In this document: piece after piece, positions 44,735 through 55,111 of the stretch
Layout: every line of letters begins with the position of its first letter
Numbering within the stretch: position 1 is the first letter of the stretch
Origin: Taibaiella sp.
Lineage (GTDB): Bacteria; Bacteroidota; Bacteroidia; Chitinophagales; Chitinophagaceae
Reading direction: 5' to 3'
NCBI GenBank assembly: GCA_016786705.1
Contig: JAEUVV010000007.1
Span: 209,276 to 273,275, forward strand
Length of the DNA: 64,000 bases
Notes under the pieces: generated by a model
The model's input: only the letters and a program-made list of their open reading frames with translations
The model's database searches: none
Told to the model about the DNA's origin: nothing
Position numbers and translations under genes: made by a program

Positions 44735-47700
44735 TCAATTAACTTTAATATGTTGATTACCATGATGTATATGTCCATTGGTTCCTTCATGCTGCCCAGC
44801 AGGGTCGCGACCCCAATGTCCAGGGGCATCGTTATTTCCAGAATCAAATCTATGATCTAATGATTTAATCTCAGAATCTGAACCACGATTTACCTCTTCT
44901 GCTAATTCTAGAACATTATCAGCTTCTTCATTTGTCAATGAACCGTCCTCTCTAGTTTTTCGTTGCTCTTTAACCAATTCATTAAGTGCTTGCTGATCAG
45001 GAGTATGTCCTCTTCTCTGACCAGAATTGCCTTCTCTTTGCTCTGCTTCCGGACTTAATCGTGCATTCTGCGGCTGTGGCTCTTCATTTTGCTCTGCAAG
45101 CCTTATTTCAGGCTTTGGTTGGCTAGTTGGCGCTGACTTTGGACGAACGGGAGCAGCTTTAGATTTTGTATGACCACTATTAGCACTAGCCTGCTTTGCT
45201 TTTTGTGGAGTGTTTGATACCCTTGATTGAGCGCCCTCCCTATTAACTGTCAGTTTTTGAAAATTAGATCTCTGAATTTTCGTTGCTCCAAAGTTAGCCG
45301 GCTTAGCTGCTGCTGGCATTGCAGGACTGTATCTAACATTATCAATTTGATTGTTATAAAAATGATTTTGGTCTAGAATTTGCTTATTAATATCATAGGC
45401 ATATTTCACTGTTACTACTGTTGCGGTGGCAATTATTATTCCATCTACAATAACATAAACAAGCGGATGATCACCATTAGGATCAAAATGAGTAATCGGA
45501 TTAAGGAAATTAACCGCATAGTTGCTTATACCTACCTGGTCGACGGGGTCCAAATTCCACCTTCTACCCAATCGTGTATCATATTCCCAAAATTGTGCCG
45601 TATTATGATTCCCAACTCCCGCAATCTCGTTCACCTTCTCCTGCCCGTTAAATCCAAACCTGTACCTGTCCTTACTTTCATCACACACATCAACCAGGTA
45701 AGTATGCTGCACCGATTTTGGATACTTCGTACACACCTTAGCGATCTCCATCACATCCAATGGCCCCGTGAACAATAAAGATACATTATTTCCAAAAGAA
45801 CGGAAATTGATCTTTTGCTTACCCCCCAACTGCAGGCGGCCGCCACCTATCACGTAAGGCACATTATCAATCGTTTCCAGCACCGAGACCAGTACACCCT
45901 CTTCCGGAGCGCCCGCAATGTTGCTCACATCAAACTCAAATGTATTCTCCACCCCCGAGGCCACCTGCATGGCAATACTCACCGCATCGCCGGCCAGTGG
46001 CGCGCTCAGCACCAGGTTGCCGCCTGTATGACTAATACTACCGCCGCCTGTAGTGTGGCTCTGCACATACATCACTGCCAGAGGCCAGCAGCTATCCACC
46101 AGTATCGAGCTCCAGCCCGTTCTGCTTATGGTCATGCAACGCTCTATGGTATCGCTCACATAGCGCCCCGGCATCAGCATACCGAAAGGATAATAATCAT
46201 AAGCCGATCTTAAAGAAGGCTCATACTTCACCCCAGGCACATCCGTGTTTGCCTGCGTAAAGGTAGCCATATAAGGCAGGTCGCTCACCGTAGCCTGCAC
46301 ATTGCCCAGGTGATTGCTCAGCTCATACTGCTTCTGCCCGATCTGTGCCGCGAAATGGTAGGGCTCGGTAGCCGCCATACCCCAGGGGGTCTGGCCGGCG
46401 CCAGTGATCAGCTCATCATAATCCATACTGTACCAGGGCCGCCTTGCCGTAAGCATCAGCGTATCCATAAAGGGCTGGCTGCCTGTAAGGTCCACTTTGG
46501 CATACAATTGCCCCTCCAGGTAATCCTTAGTCCCCAGCCTGCTGCTGCCATACAAATGATGGGAAGCCAGGTTCAGGTGCTGGTACTTCAGCAGGTTTTG
46601 CCAGGTCGTTACCGGCACCTGGTATTGCAGGTGGGTCTGCAGCAGGTCCTGGATATGGGCTATATTAATCCCGAAGGAACCCTGGTATACCGCGTTCAAC
46701 CCGCCAAACAGAACCGCGTTGTTGCTCCCGGACAAGTCATAAGCACTCTGCACAAAAGGACCGGGATCAAGGCTGTAAATCGCATTCCCCAAAACTTCCG
46801 GCGCTACCGTCTGCGTCAGCACATCGTTGGTCGCCCCCCAGCTGTTGACAAAGCTATCCAGCTCCGAGGTGTAGCCATACTGGATCATACCCAGCTGCCA
46901 TACGTTCATCAGCGCCGCATAATTATCCAGCACATCCTTGCTCTGCAATACCGTGTTCATAGCCAGGCCCTCGTAGAAAGGAGCGGAATACATCCCCTCT
47001 GCCCTTACGATATGCTCGTGGAAGGCCCTTGTAAAGTCGCCGTATGCTTTGCTATCCCGGAGCCGCTCCATGAGCAGGTTTACATTTTGCTGCGGATCAA
47101 CCTCGTCGTAGCTCAGACTTAATGCTTCAAATAGGTTACGCGCCGGGCCGTCGGTAGCCAGTAAAGCCAGGATACTCTCCTGCCGCACCTCATCCGGGGC
47201 ATCCGGGCCAAACAATGCCTGCACCAATTTACCATTATAAACTTCATCTTTCCTGGACCGCTCCTGTACTATCATTGATAAAGGACTTACCCCACCCAAC
47301 TCATATTCGGCATGCTCCCGCAGGCTTTGAAATAATTCGCCGCTGTACTCCGCGCTGCTTAAAAAACCCGAATATAAAGCATGATTGCCCGACAAGAGCG
47401 TGGCCGGTGTATAGTTGCCCATCAGCTGCGCTGGCACGCCTGCTTCTACCCCGGTACTGATCATGTAGTTCTGGTAAAGCGCATTATTACTGTAGGCAGG
47501 GGTCAGAAAATTATTGATAAAGGCGGCAGGACCTACATACGAGATCGCAGGCTGGATCACGTTTTCCCATACCGTAACCGGCGACAGCTCGTAGCGGCTC
47601 TCGGCCTTATAGATAGCCAGGATATTGCCCTGCGCGTCCCTCACATAATATTCGCCCTTCTCCACTGTAGTATCATTCACCGCCGACACATAGGTCTTCA

Positions 47701-50700
47701 TATAGCGCTGGCCCATACCATCGTAGTCAAACCTTAAGACGGAGCTGTCCGGGCCGCCCTGCATCACGCTGGTCACCTTGTTGTAATGGTTCCACTGTAT
47801 CGTATCCTGCCCGCTCACCAGGTCTTTCACCAGGTTACCGGTACGATCATACAGGTAGCGGGAAACATTAGTGATCGTGTTTTGCTTGATATCATTACTA
47901 TAGTTATCCGCCACATAATCGTTGACATTGATCAGCCGGTTGTTTTGATTACCCGCGGTATAACGGTACACGATGCTGTCCATAGCCAGGGTACCGGTAT
48001 GGTTACCGTTCCGCACCAGTTTCTGGAGATTGCCGTCCGGGTCGTAAGCATAACTATTGTAGAACTGCTGCGTAGGTACCAGCTGGGCATCCGGCAGCAA
48101 TTGAGCATAGTCGGCTTTTAATATCCGGTTGAGCTGGTCGTAAGTGTAGGCCGTGCTCAGGTTATCAAAAGGTTTAATGCCCGCACTCGTCCTGGGAATA
48201 TTACCGTTATACAGGCTCTTAATATTAGGCGCCGCGTTGGTGGCCGGTGTATTACCTATGGGCTTATAGTCGCCGTTAAAATAATCAATGCTTAAAGCTA
48301 CGGCATCTGATGCATGGCTGCTGTTGCCAATAGCATCATTACCCATATCCTTTTCAGGATTAAGTATATCGCCGTTGATCGCCTTCAGCCAGCCCTGTAT
48401 CGTGTAGGCATAATCTACCCCCTGCACGCGCCATTCGCCCAGGCTCATCCGGGCCAGCGGCCCGTGCTGGTAATATTCATAAGCGGCATCTCTTGCCCAT
48501 ATCATACCATCCTGGCTGCTGTTTACGGTAGTAATACGGTTATCATCGTCATAACTGTATTTCTGGTAGAACTGGTCGGCGAAGCCGCGGTTATAGCTCA
48601 GCAGGTTCACTTTACCGCTGATGAGGTCATAATCATAATCCACGCGCTTGAAGCGCTGGCCGGCCGGGGCCCAGGCCGGGTAGTCCCGGGTAAGGGTCTT
48701 CACATTACCCGCTATATCGTAGCTGAAATGCATGGCGTAATCGTAGTCAGAGAAAGCGGTATTGCCGGCCGATAAGACCGTAAAGAATTTAACAGAGGCC
48801 ACCCGTTTACGCAGGTTGTCCTGCGGGCTCATACCGGTATGGTTACCCAGGTTAATGACGGCATTATCATATTGAGTAAGGACTACATCTTCACGGGCCA
48901 GGGAGCGCACGAAAGCGATCACCTGCTCGTTGCTATAGCTCTTCGCATCCTGCACCTGTGGCGGGAAAGGGGTAATGATACCGCCCACATTATAGCCGCA
49001 GGTATAACTGGCGGGCACTGTAGTACCCGTGAATGGTGGGAAATAAGGATCGCAGGCAATTTTCGCCTGCCCGGTTTCCATGATCCGGCTCTGGGCGTCA
49101 TACAAGGTATAGGTCATGCGGCCAGTCAGCTGCTGCTGGTCATTTTGAGAGAAAATGACCCTGCCGGCACCATCATAGAAGAACCTGGTCTTACCGCCAT
49201 CCGGCGTTTCCTGCAGTACTACCTGGTTCAAAGTATTGTATTGATACTTGCTACCCTTGTTGTGCTGGGGCAGGTATTGCATTTCATTACTTCCGGCTTC
49301 ACGCCGGTTGTCCACCTCGCCCAAAGGGGTACCGGAAAGGAAGTTGACGCCTGCCGGTGGCACGGTACGTACCAGGTTTTGCGCCCGGTCGTATTCGTAA
49401 AGGGTATAATTGAATCGCTGCGTTTTATAGCTGGACACGAGTGTTTCACTCATGCCCTGCAGTACATGCGCCGTGAAATCATTGATCAGCCGGTTGCGTA
49501 TAGAATCCCGGTAATGGATGTAGCGTACCTGCCCTTCATAAATGGCCGCGTCCAGCCGGTAGCGCTCGCAGTTCATGAGGATATCTTCTTCAGGGTTATG
49601 ATAAGGGCTGGGCAGCAGCACATCGTGCAGTACTTTATTATTACCGATCTTAAAGTCGGTATAGCCATTGACCGTTACATACTCCGGCGTCGCTCCCGGC
49701 TTATATAAGGTTAGTTTAAAAGAAGTACTGCCGGTATCGCCGGGCATCAGCTGAATGCTGTGCAGGCCGTATTGCGCCAGTAGCCCGGCATTCATATATT
49801 TGGGCGGTAACACATAGACATTATACAACTGGTCTGCCGGGCCGAAATAGCGGTACCAGAACATGTTATCGCTGTTGCGGTAAAGGATGAGTTTTTGATT
49901 AGGCTCTATATGGGTGGTTTGTGCCGTGCTAAAGAGGCGCTGGCCGCCAAAATGCATGGTGGCTTTGGCCAGGATCAGGTTCAGGATAGCATTTTGCGTT
50001 CCCGCAGTATCGTTCTGCGGGTGCATGCTATAAAGGTTGTTGATGGCCCTCAAATTGGTCAGCGTACCATAGGACAATTGCATGCCGTTATATAACGGTA
50101 CTTGCTGTGCTAATACCTCCGGCCTTAAAGTATCCAATACCAGGGAGCGCCGCATGCCGTTAAACTGGTTCACATAGTCCAGGTAGGCTGCTTTTTCAGG
50201 CAGGTAGTATTGGTGATTTACCGTATGCTGATACTGATTAATCATATAACCATTTATTCCCTGATCAAAAAGGTATTGCTGCATTTTAGCAAGTCCCTGC
50301 GATATCTGCGCCGGAGTCGCGCCTGTCTTTACAACATAGCTAGCTGCCATATCCTGGAACCCGCTGCCATTAAACCATTGGACATTACCTGCATAGTAAA
50401 CCGTAATACCCGCGAGATTCTGTATATCACTAATTGCTGTTGCAGAAGGAGGGGCCGGTGTCTCCAGAATGCCGAGCAAACCGGGTGTATTATCTACACT
50501 CAGGAAAGCATTATTAACTGCTTTAAACTCTACACTTGAGGAGTAATTATTGATAAAGTGCTTATAAATGCGCCAGTTCTTTTCCGGCAACAGGCGAAAA
50601 TCAAATATGAGCCGATCAGAACTACCATAGCGGTACCTGAACAAAGGTTGTATATTGGCGCTGGCATCCAGGTTCTGCAGCTGTCCGAGGAATACAGCTG

Positions 50701-53700
50701 CTTCTGAAAAATTGTTAAAAAAAACAGTTGCATATCCCTGCATTAATGGCAGGAACCTATGATCCGCCAGGGCACAGCTTTCCATAAAGTTCAGGTACTC
50801 ACCGGTACCATAAACACGTTTCAGGTTGTAATTCATAAACCCGCGCAAAGACTGTTCGTAATAAGGGTGATCCACATGTTTTAAACCATAGCTATCCATA
50901 GTGTCCACGAAAGCGTCGTATAAGGCATGCATTTCCGTACAAGGTATGCAAGCAGCAATGTTACCTGTATTGATATTGTTAGTCTCCACCAGGTTGCTCC
51001 AGGCCACCATGTGGCAGGTATCCGCAGTACCTTTTATCGCCCGTGCATAGAAGAGATAGGCGCCTATATAACCTTCCACATCCGCGTTAAGGTGTTCAAA
51101 ATCGGAGATACAATCTGCTTTGATAGCGATGTTATTACCCCCTGAAGCATTAAAAGGTTGTGCACAGCTGGTAAAGTTTTTAAAGTAAAAAACGACTGCC
51201 TGCGGCTCCGTAATCGTTGATTGATAAAAATGTAAGGTATATAACTGGCGGGCAGTATCCTGCTGCGCCTGCACTTTGATCGTACCGGATGTAGCCAGCC
51301 TATTGTAGATCTGTTGTGCTACCGCATTGCCCGCAGGTAAGTTCAGGGTATATTCCACGCCAATATTGGCCAGCGCATCGCGGGAGGCCTGAAGGTCTAA
51401 TACATTGCCCAGCTCTGTATACCGCGTACCGGGCATACAGGTGAATTTAGATTCCGATAGTGCTGCCAGGTTTTCATAACCCGGCAAATAGGGATGACAA
51501 AGATCGGTAAGGGCAATACCACTGGTCTGCAAAGCCCAGCGAACGTGTTCCGGGGTAAACTTAGCCATAACGACCTGGCCGCCGGTAACCAGCTCCATCA
51601 ACCTGTTGCGTACTGCCTGCATAGAAACAGAATCGGCACAGTTGACCAGTTTTTCCATGATCGCATTCACGGCCCCGGCGGTAATGAGGGAATCACCGTT
51701 ATTGTAAATACCTAAAGCCGTATTATAAGCACTGCTCATGCTCGGGAAAGAAGTAAGGTAGCCCGCTCCGCTACTGCTGTAATTACTGTTCGGGTTATTG
51801 TGCAGGCTGTCCATAGCCGCGGCAAACGCGGAGTCTAAACCGGAAAATGAACCCAGGAAACCGCCTACTTGTGCAGCTTGTGCCGGCGGCAGCTGGTTCA
51901 CAAAGTTAGTCGAAATACCAAATGGATTGCCCATATAAGGATTTGAGAAATCAATCGGGTTCTCAAAATTGCCCTCTCCGATCAAAGTCATTCTTACCGG
52001 CAGGCACCTCGAACAATCGGGATTGGCGCTAAGCGGTGTCAGGAAGCTGATATGCCGCTGCCTGTTAGTAAAATATATGGCCTTCAACCTTTGTAAATAC
52101 CGCTCTTTAACATAGGGGTTGAGCAGTATACTATGGTCAATACTATCTTTAAATATTTCCTGCACACAACTACTGAACATAACCGGGTCGCCCCCTTCAC
52201 AATAAGCCATTAATAAGGCCATAGAGTCCAGCGAGAAGCCGGTGTATTTCATTTTTGAAAGGCTGTCCATAGCCCCGCTTATACCGGCCTGTACCATATG
52301 CTGGTATACCGGGTCTCTTTGAATAATGTCATTAAGATAAAGCAAGCCCATATTTTCCGCGGTTACCGCATCCGGCAAACTATTCACTACATCCTGGAAA
52401 GTATCCACCGCACACTTCAGCAGCTCACAATACTCGGGGTGCAGCGGCAATAAAGCCTCTGCTATGGTATCATTAAAAATAGCGATGAAGGTATCAACCG
52501 GCAAAGCCCTTAAATTGGTATAGACCTGCCCGAAGCGGATCACCGTATCGGGTAAAGTAACCAGGCAGGTATCCTGGTAGCGGTAATGATTATACAGGGG
52601 ATTGTAATCAGGTATATCACTGCTCCCACTGCCGGAATTATTCAATAAGGTAAAAATAGAATTATTATTGCTGCTGAAAGCTCCGGTAGAATCGGTGTAA
52701 TAGCCATACTTGCGCATTGAATAACTGCCATTATAGTTAGGCCACAATTCCTTTTTCAGATCATCTCTCAGTTCATCGCAAAGCGTTTTACACGTTGCGC
52801 AGGGGAATGTGCGGGACAACACTTCTTCTTTAATAAAATCCTGCTCTGTACGCAAACAGTTATCCGGTAGCACCATATAACTATCTACCGCGGCGATCAA
52901 ATCATCCGGGCTATAAGTAAGTTCTTTATGTATGGCGTGTGCACCGGATTCCAGGAACACATTCCTGGTAGCGCCCAAAAGCGGGGGTAAAGTAGCCGTA
53001 TTCAATACGCCCGTAGTGCCCAGGCTTCCTGTATCTCTCAACTGCACTGCACCACATTCGTCGGCAACAGTATACCAGTAATTCGCTTTAACTGACAGGA
53101 ACTTATCCGGGCAATAGGTCGGGAAAGGGGTAAATGTAGTAGTATATTTAAATCTATTATTGCCGGCAACATCATTGAAGTAGACTTTATCCAGTATTTT
53201 GGCATTACCAATATATTGTTGCTGCATACCGGCAAGATGGTTCTCCTCGAACGAAGTGGTATCAGGCACATTGGTATTGGGCAGTAAAGCCAGGGAGGTC
53301 GTATCCGGTATACCAACTAATGAGCTGGCCACCGTTTTACCCCTGAAGTCGGTATAATTAAGCGAGAGCTGGCCGTTAGGGTCTTTGGTAACGGTCTTGC
53401 GATAAAAACCCGACAGGCCTACATTCAATCCGAACATCCGGTTCAGGTCAGCCTGGTCGGCGCTTACATAATTATTCTTTGTGCCATGGCCTTTACCGAT
53501 CTGTAAAGGTAAACCAGCCCCACCCTGCTTATCTACCCGGTCTTCAAAGCCAGGAGAATAAATCGTCTGTACCAGAGGATAACCTTCGGCATGCGGAACA
53601 AATTTCTGGAAACCTGCCGTATCGGTATTTGAAGAGGAATAATACATACGGGAAAGCGCGCCGGTTGCCAGGGAGTCAATCAAGACATCACCTGCCGCGC

Positions 53701-55081
53701 ATGAATTATTTAAATGATCGAAATCGGCCGCCTTATAGGGTAAGCCCGTAGCCGAATTCAGAGCTAAGCCATATTGATAATTGAACCCGGTACTATTAAC
53801 CGGGGTAGGCAGAATACTGAGCGATGGTCTTCCTTCATGGTCATAAACCTGCTCTGTAGCGATCAGCTTACCGGGCATACTGTTAAAGCGGGTGATGCTT
53901 TGACGGTTTTTAAGCATCCCGTCATAGTAACTCAATACATGTTTATATTTCCCCTGCTCTGCAAATGAAATGGTGTATTGCCAGTTTAGCGAGTCATTAT
54001 TATGCGGGGCTGTGATCTTATAATAATGATCGGTAGACAAACTGCTTAAGCTACCGGATTCATTGGGCATGCTCCACTGGCCGTAAACAGGGTACCGGTA
54101 AAGGACAGAATCCGGCCTTACCATCCTTACGCGGTAAACGACATAACCTTTTTGATAAATTAATGGAATGTCAAAATGATTCCGGTTTACGGTAACGCGG
54201 GTACTGTTATGTTTAAAATCATACTTTAAAGCGGCAATATCCTTTTCAGTAACTACAGAATCGCCGGGAGTTACTTTATAGTTATCTACATACTGCCATT
54301 CCAATTCATAGTTTACCGGCGTAAGGCCGGCATCTGCATCAATATTCAGACCGGCAATGTTCCACTTAACCGGAAGCACATTATTATTTACCGTACCCTT
54401 GACTATATTTAAGGCATTGGCGGCAATACCATACACCGGGTGATAAGTTGCACCAACCCTTACCTGTTTAATATAAGGCTGAGGAATGATACCCGCTTCT
54501 ACCTGGAAATTAAATCTACTAAAGTAGGCATTGGGGGTCATATCCACGAGTACCGGCGGCGAGGTCGCATTCTGGATCTCATAGAGTGCCGTAAAAATCA
54601 CTTTTAGCCGGTGAAAACCGGTATACCGCTTCATACTTACATCCTGGTAGGCTGCCAGGGAGTCTGGGCTATAGCTTATGGAAAGGGTGTCGTAAAGCGT
54701 GGTATACGAGTTGGTGTCCAAAGGATTGGCGTAGCCCCGGACCTGGTAGCTTACTTTAAATTTATAAGGGCTGGTCACCTTAAACCCGGGCTTATGCAAT
54801 ACAGAGAATCGTACATAAGACTGCAGGGATTTAAACTTTATGACATTACGCCATCCTGAACCCATGTTCCGGATATCGTCCCATTTATCATGATGTACAT
54901 CTATAGTATCTGGAAATCCGCCGCCATGCTGCTGTACCTGTAGCGCCGTGTGTGCCGCCCCCTGGTCCCGGGTATCAAAAGTAAAGGTTTGTGCACGCAC
55001 TGTTGCCGGAAGCAATAACAGCAGGCAGCCTAAAATAGGTACCAAATATTTTTTGATCGTGTTTGCCAATTTCATAATCAT
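44735..55081 (-). CDS. Giant RHS-repeat polymorphic toxin protein
   Basis: A 3,448-residue exported RHS protein. A Sec signal peptide (YLVPILGCLLLLLPATVRAQ) is followed by about 1,900 residues of beta-rich and Cys-containing shell without YD repeats. YD-type repeats run from about residue 1945 to 2490 (YQYNTLNQVVLQ, RFFYDGAGRVIFSQND, MLRFDYDGMGQRYMKTY). A helical insert of about 330 residues follows. The RHS core comes next (YELSNHLGNVQATVSD, YDYYPFGMLMPGR, YRFGFNGQEKVNEI, FWEYDTRLGRRWNLDP) and ends at DPNG, residues 3200-3203. The last 244 residues are the variable tip: a hydrophobic helix, a Pro/Gln/Lys-rich linker and a His-rich C-terminal domain (PGHWGRDPAGQ, HIHHGNQHIKV). By family knowledge the shell encloses the toxic tip. 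No T9SS C-terminal signal is present. Confidence 0.85.
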   Translation of the reverse strand: MIMKLANTIKKYLVPILGCLLLLLPATVRAQTFTFDTRDQGAAHTALQVQQHGGGFPDTIDVHHDKWDDIRNMGSGWRNVIKFKSLQSYVRFSVLHKPGFKVTSPYKFKVSYQVRGYANPLDTNSYTTLYDTLSISYSPDSLAAYQDVSMKRYTGFHRLKVIFTALYEIQNATSPPVLVDMTPNAYFSRFNFQVEAGIIPQPYIKQVRVGATYHPVYGIAANALNIVKGTVNNNVLPVKWNIAGLNIDADAGLTPVNYELEWQYVDNYKVTPGDSVVTEKDIAALKYDFKHNSTRVTVNRNHFDIPLIYQKGYVVYRVRMVRPDSVLYRYPVYGQWSMPNESGSLSSLSTDHYYKITAPHNNDSLNWQYTISFAEQGKYKHVLSYYDGMLKNRQSITRFNSMPGKLIATEQVYDHEGRPSLSILPTPVNSTGFNYQYGLALNSATGLPYKAADFDHLNNSCAAGDVLIDSLATGALSRMYYSSSNTDTAGFQKFVPHAEGYPLVQTIYSPGFEDRVDKQGGAGLPLQIGKGHGTKNNYVSADQADLNRMFGLNVGLSGFYRKTVTKDPNGQLSLNYTDFRGKTVASSLVGIPDTTSLALLPNTNVPDTTSFEENHLAGMQQQYIGNAKILDKVYFNDVAGNNRFKYTTTFTPFPTYCPDKFLSVKANYWYTVADECGAVQLRDTGSLGTTGVLNTATLPPLLGATRNVFLESGAHAIHKELTYSPDDLIAAVDSYMVLPDNCLRTEQDFIKEEVLSRTFPCATCKTLCDELRDDLKKELWPNYNGSYSMRKYGYYTDSTGAFSSNNNSIFTLLNNSGSGSSDIPDYNPLYNHYRYQDTCLVTLPDTVIRFGQVYTNLRALPVDTFIAIFNDTIAEALLPLHPEYCELLKCAVDTFQDVVNSLPDAVTAENMGLLYLNDIIQRDPVYQHMVQAGISGAMDSLSKMKYTGFSLDSMALLMAYCEGGDPVMFSSCVQEIFKDSIDHSILLNPYVKERYLQRLKAIYFTNRQRHISFLTPLSANPDCSRCLPVRMTLIGEGNFENPIDFSNPYMGNPFGISTNFVNQLPPAQAAQVGGFLGSFSGLDSAFAAAMDSLHNNPNSNYSSSGAGYLTSFPSMSSAYNTALGIYNNGDSLITAGAVNAIMEKLVNCADSVSMQAVRNRLMELVTGGQVVMAKFTPEHVRWALQTSGIALTDLCHPYLPGYENLAALSESKFTCMPGTRYTELGNVLDLQASRDALANIGVEYTLNLPAGNAVAQQIYNRLATSGTIKVQAQQDTARQLYTLHFYQSTITEPQAVVFYFKNFTSCAQPFNASGGNNIAIKADCISDFEHLNADVEGYIGAYLFYARAIKGTADTCHMVAWSNLVETNNINTGNIAACIPCTEMHALYDAFVDTMDSYGLKHVDHPYYEQSLRGFMNYNLKRVYGTGEYLNFMESCALADHRFLPLMQGYATVFFNNFSEAAVFLGQLQNLDASANIQPLFRYRYGSSDRLIFDFRLLPEKNWRIYKHFINNYSSSVEFKAVNNAFLSVDNTPGLLGILETPAPPSATAISDIQNLAGITVYYAGNVQWFNGSGFQDMAASYVVKTGATPAQISQGLAKMQQYLFDQGINGYMINQYQHTVNHQYYLPEKAAYLDYVNQFNGMRRSLVLDTLRPEVLAQQVPLYNGMQLSYGTLTNLRAINNLYSMHPQNDTAGTQNAILNLILAKATMHFGGQRLFSTAQTTHIEPNQKLILYRNSDNMFWYRYFGPADQLYNVYVLPPKYMNAGLLAQYGLHSIQLMPGDTGSTSFKLTLYKPGATPEYVTVNGYTDFKIGNNKVLHDVLLPSPYHNPEEDILMNCERYRLDAAIYEGQVRYIHYRDSIRNRLINDFTAHVLQGMSETLVSSYKTQRFNYTLYEYDRAQNLVRTVPPAGVNFLSGTPLGEVDNRREAGSNEMQYLPQHNKGSKYQYNTLNQVVLQETPDGGKTRFFYDGAGRVIFSQNDQQQLTGRMTYTLYDAQSRIMETGQAKIACDPYFPPFTGTTVPASYTCGYNVGGIITPFPPQVQDAKSYSNEQVIAFVRSLAREDVVLTQYDNAVINLGNHTGMSPQDNLRKRVASVKFFTVLSAGNTAFSDYDYAMHFSYDIAGNVKTLTRDYPAWAPAGQRFKRVDYDYDLISGKVNLLSYNRGFADQFYQKYSYDDDNRITTVNSSQDGMIWARDAAYEYYQHGPLARMSLGEWRVQGVDYAYTIQGWLKAINGDILNPEKDMGNDAIGNSSHASDAVALSIDYFNGDYKPIGNTPATNAAPNIKSLYNGNIPRTSAGIKPFDNLSTAYTYDQLNRILKADYAQLLPDAQLVPTQQFYNSYAYDPDGNLQKLVRNGNHTGTLAMDSIVYRYTAGNQNNRLINVNDYVADNYSNDIKQNTITNVSRYLYDRTGNLVKDLVSGQDTIQWNHYNKVTSVMQGGPDSSVLRFDYDGMGQRYMKTYVSAVNDTTVEKGEYYVRDAQGNILAIYKAESRYELSPVTVWENVIQPAISYVGPAAFINNFLTPAYSNNALYQNYMISTGVEAGVPAQLMGNYTPATLLSGNHALYSGFLSSAEYSGELFQSLREHAEYELGGVSPLSMIVQERSRKDEVYNGKLVQALFGPDAPDEVRQESILALLATDGPARNLFEALSLSYDEVDPQQNVNLLMERLRDSKAYGDFTRAFHEHIVRAEGMYSAPFYEGLAMNTVLQSKDVLDNYAALMNVWQLGMIQYGYTSELDSFVNSWGATNDVLTQTVAPEVLGNAIYSLDPGPFVQSAYDLSGSNNAVLFGGLNAVYQGSFGINIAHIQDLLQTHLQYQVPVTTWQNLLKYQHLNLASHHLYGSSRLGTKDYLEGQLYAKVDLTGSQPFMDTLMLTARRPWYSMDYDELITGAGQTPWGMAATEPYHFAAQIGQKQYELSNHLGNVQATVSDLPYMATFTQANTDVPGVKYEPSLRSAYDYYPFGMLMPGRYVSDTIERCMTISRTGWSSILVDSCWPLAVMYVQSHTTGGGSISHTGGNLVLSAPLAGDAVSIAMQVASGVENTFEFDVSNIAGAPEEGVLVSVLETIDNVPYVIGGGRLQLGGKQKINFRSFGNNVSLLFTGPLDVMEIAKVCTKYPKSVQHTYLVDVCDESKDRYRFGFNGQEKVNEIAGVGNHNTAQFWEYDTRLGRRWNLDPVDQVGISNYAVNFLNPITHFDPNGDHPLVYVIVDGIIIATATVVTVKYAYDINKQILDQNHFYNNQIDNVRYSPAMPAAAKPANFGATKIQRSNFQKLTVNREGAQSRVSNTPQKAKQASANSGHTKSKAAPVRPKSAPTSQPKPEIRLAEQNEEPQPQNARLSPEAEQREGNSGQRRGHTPDQQALNELVKEQRKTREDGSLTNEEADNVLELAEEVNRGSDSEIKSLDHRFDSGNNDAPGHWGRDPAGQHEGTNGHIHHGNQHIKVN

Positions 55082-55111
55082 TAATTTATAACAGGAAACA
55101 TGGATTAAATT

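Noticed and set aside
45380..54859. Many long plus-strand open frames opposite the RHS gene
   Set aside because: They are antisense shadows of a gene with strong codon bias; none has a start signal or known domain.
44735..55081. RHS protein as a type VI or type IX secretion effector
   Set aside because: It has a Sec signal peptide, which does not fit cytosolic loading for type VI, and it ends in a toxin-like tip, not in a T9SS C-terminal domain.
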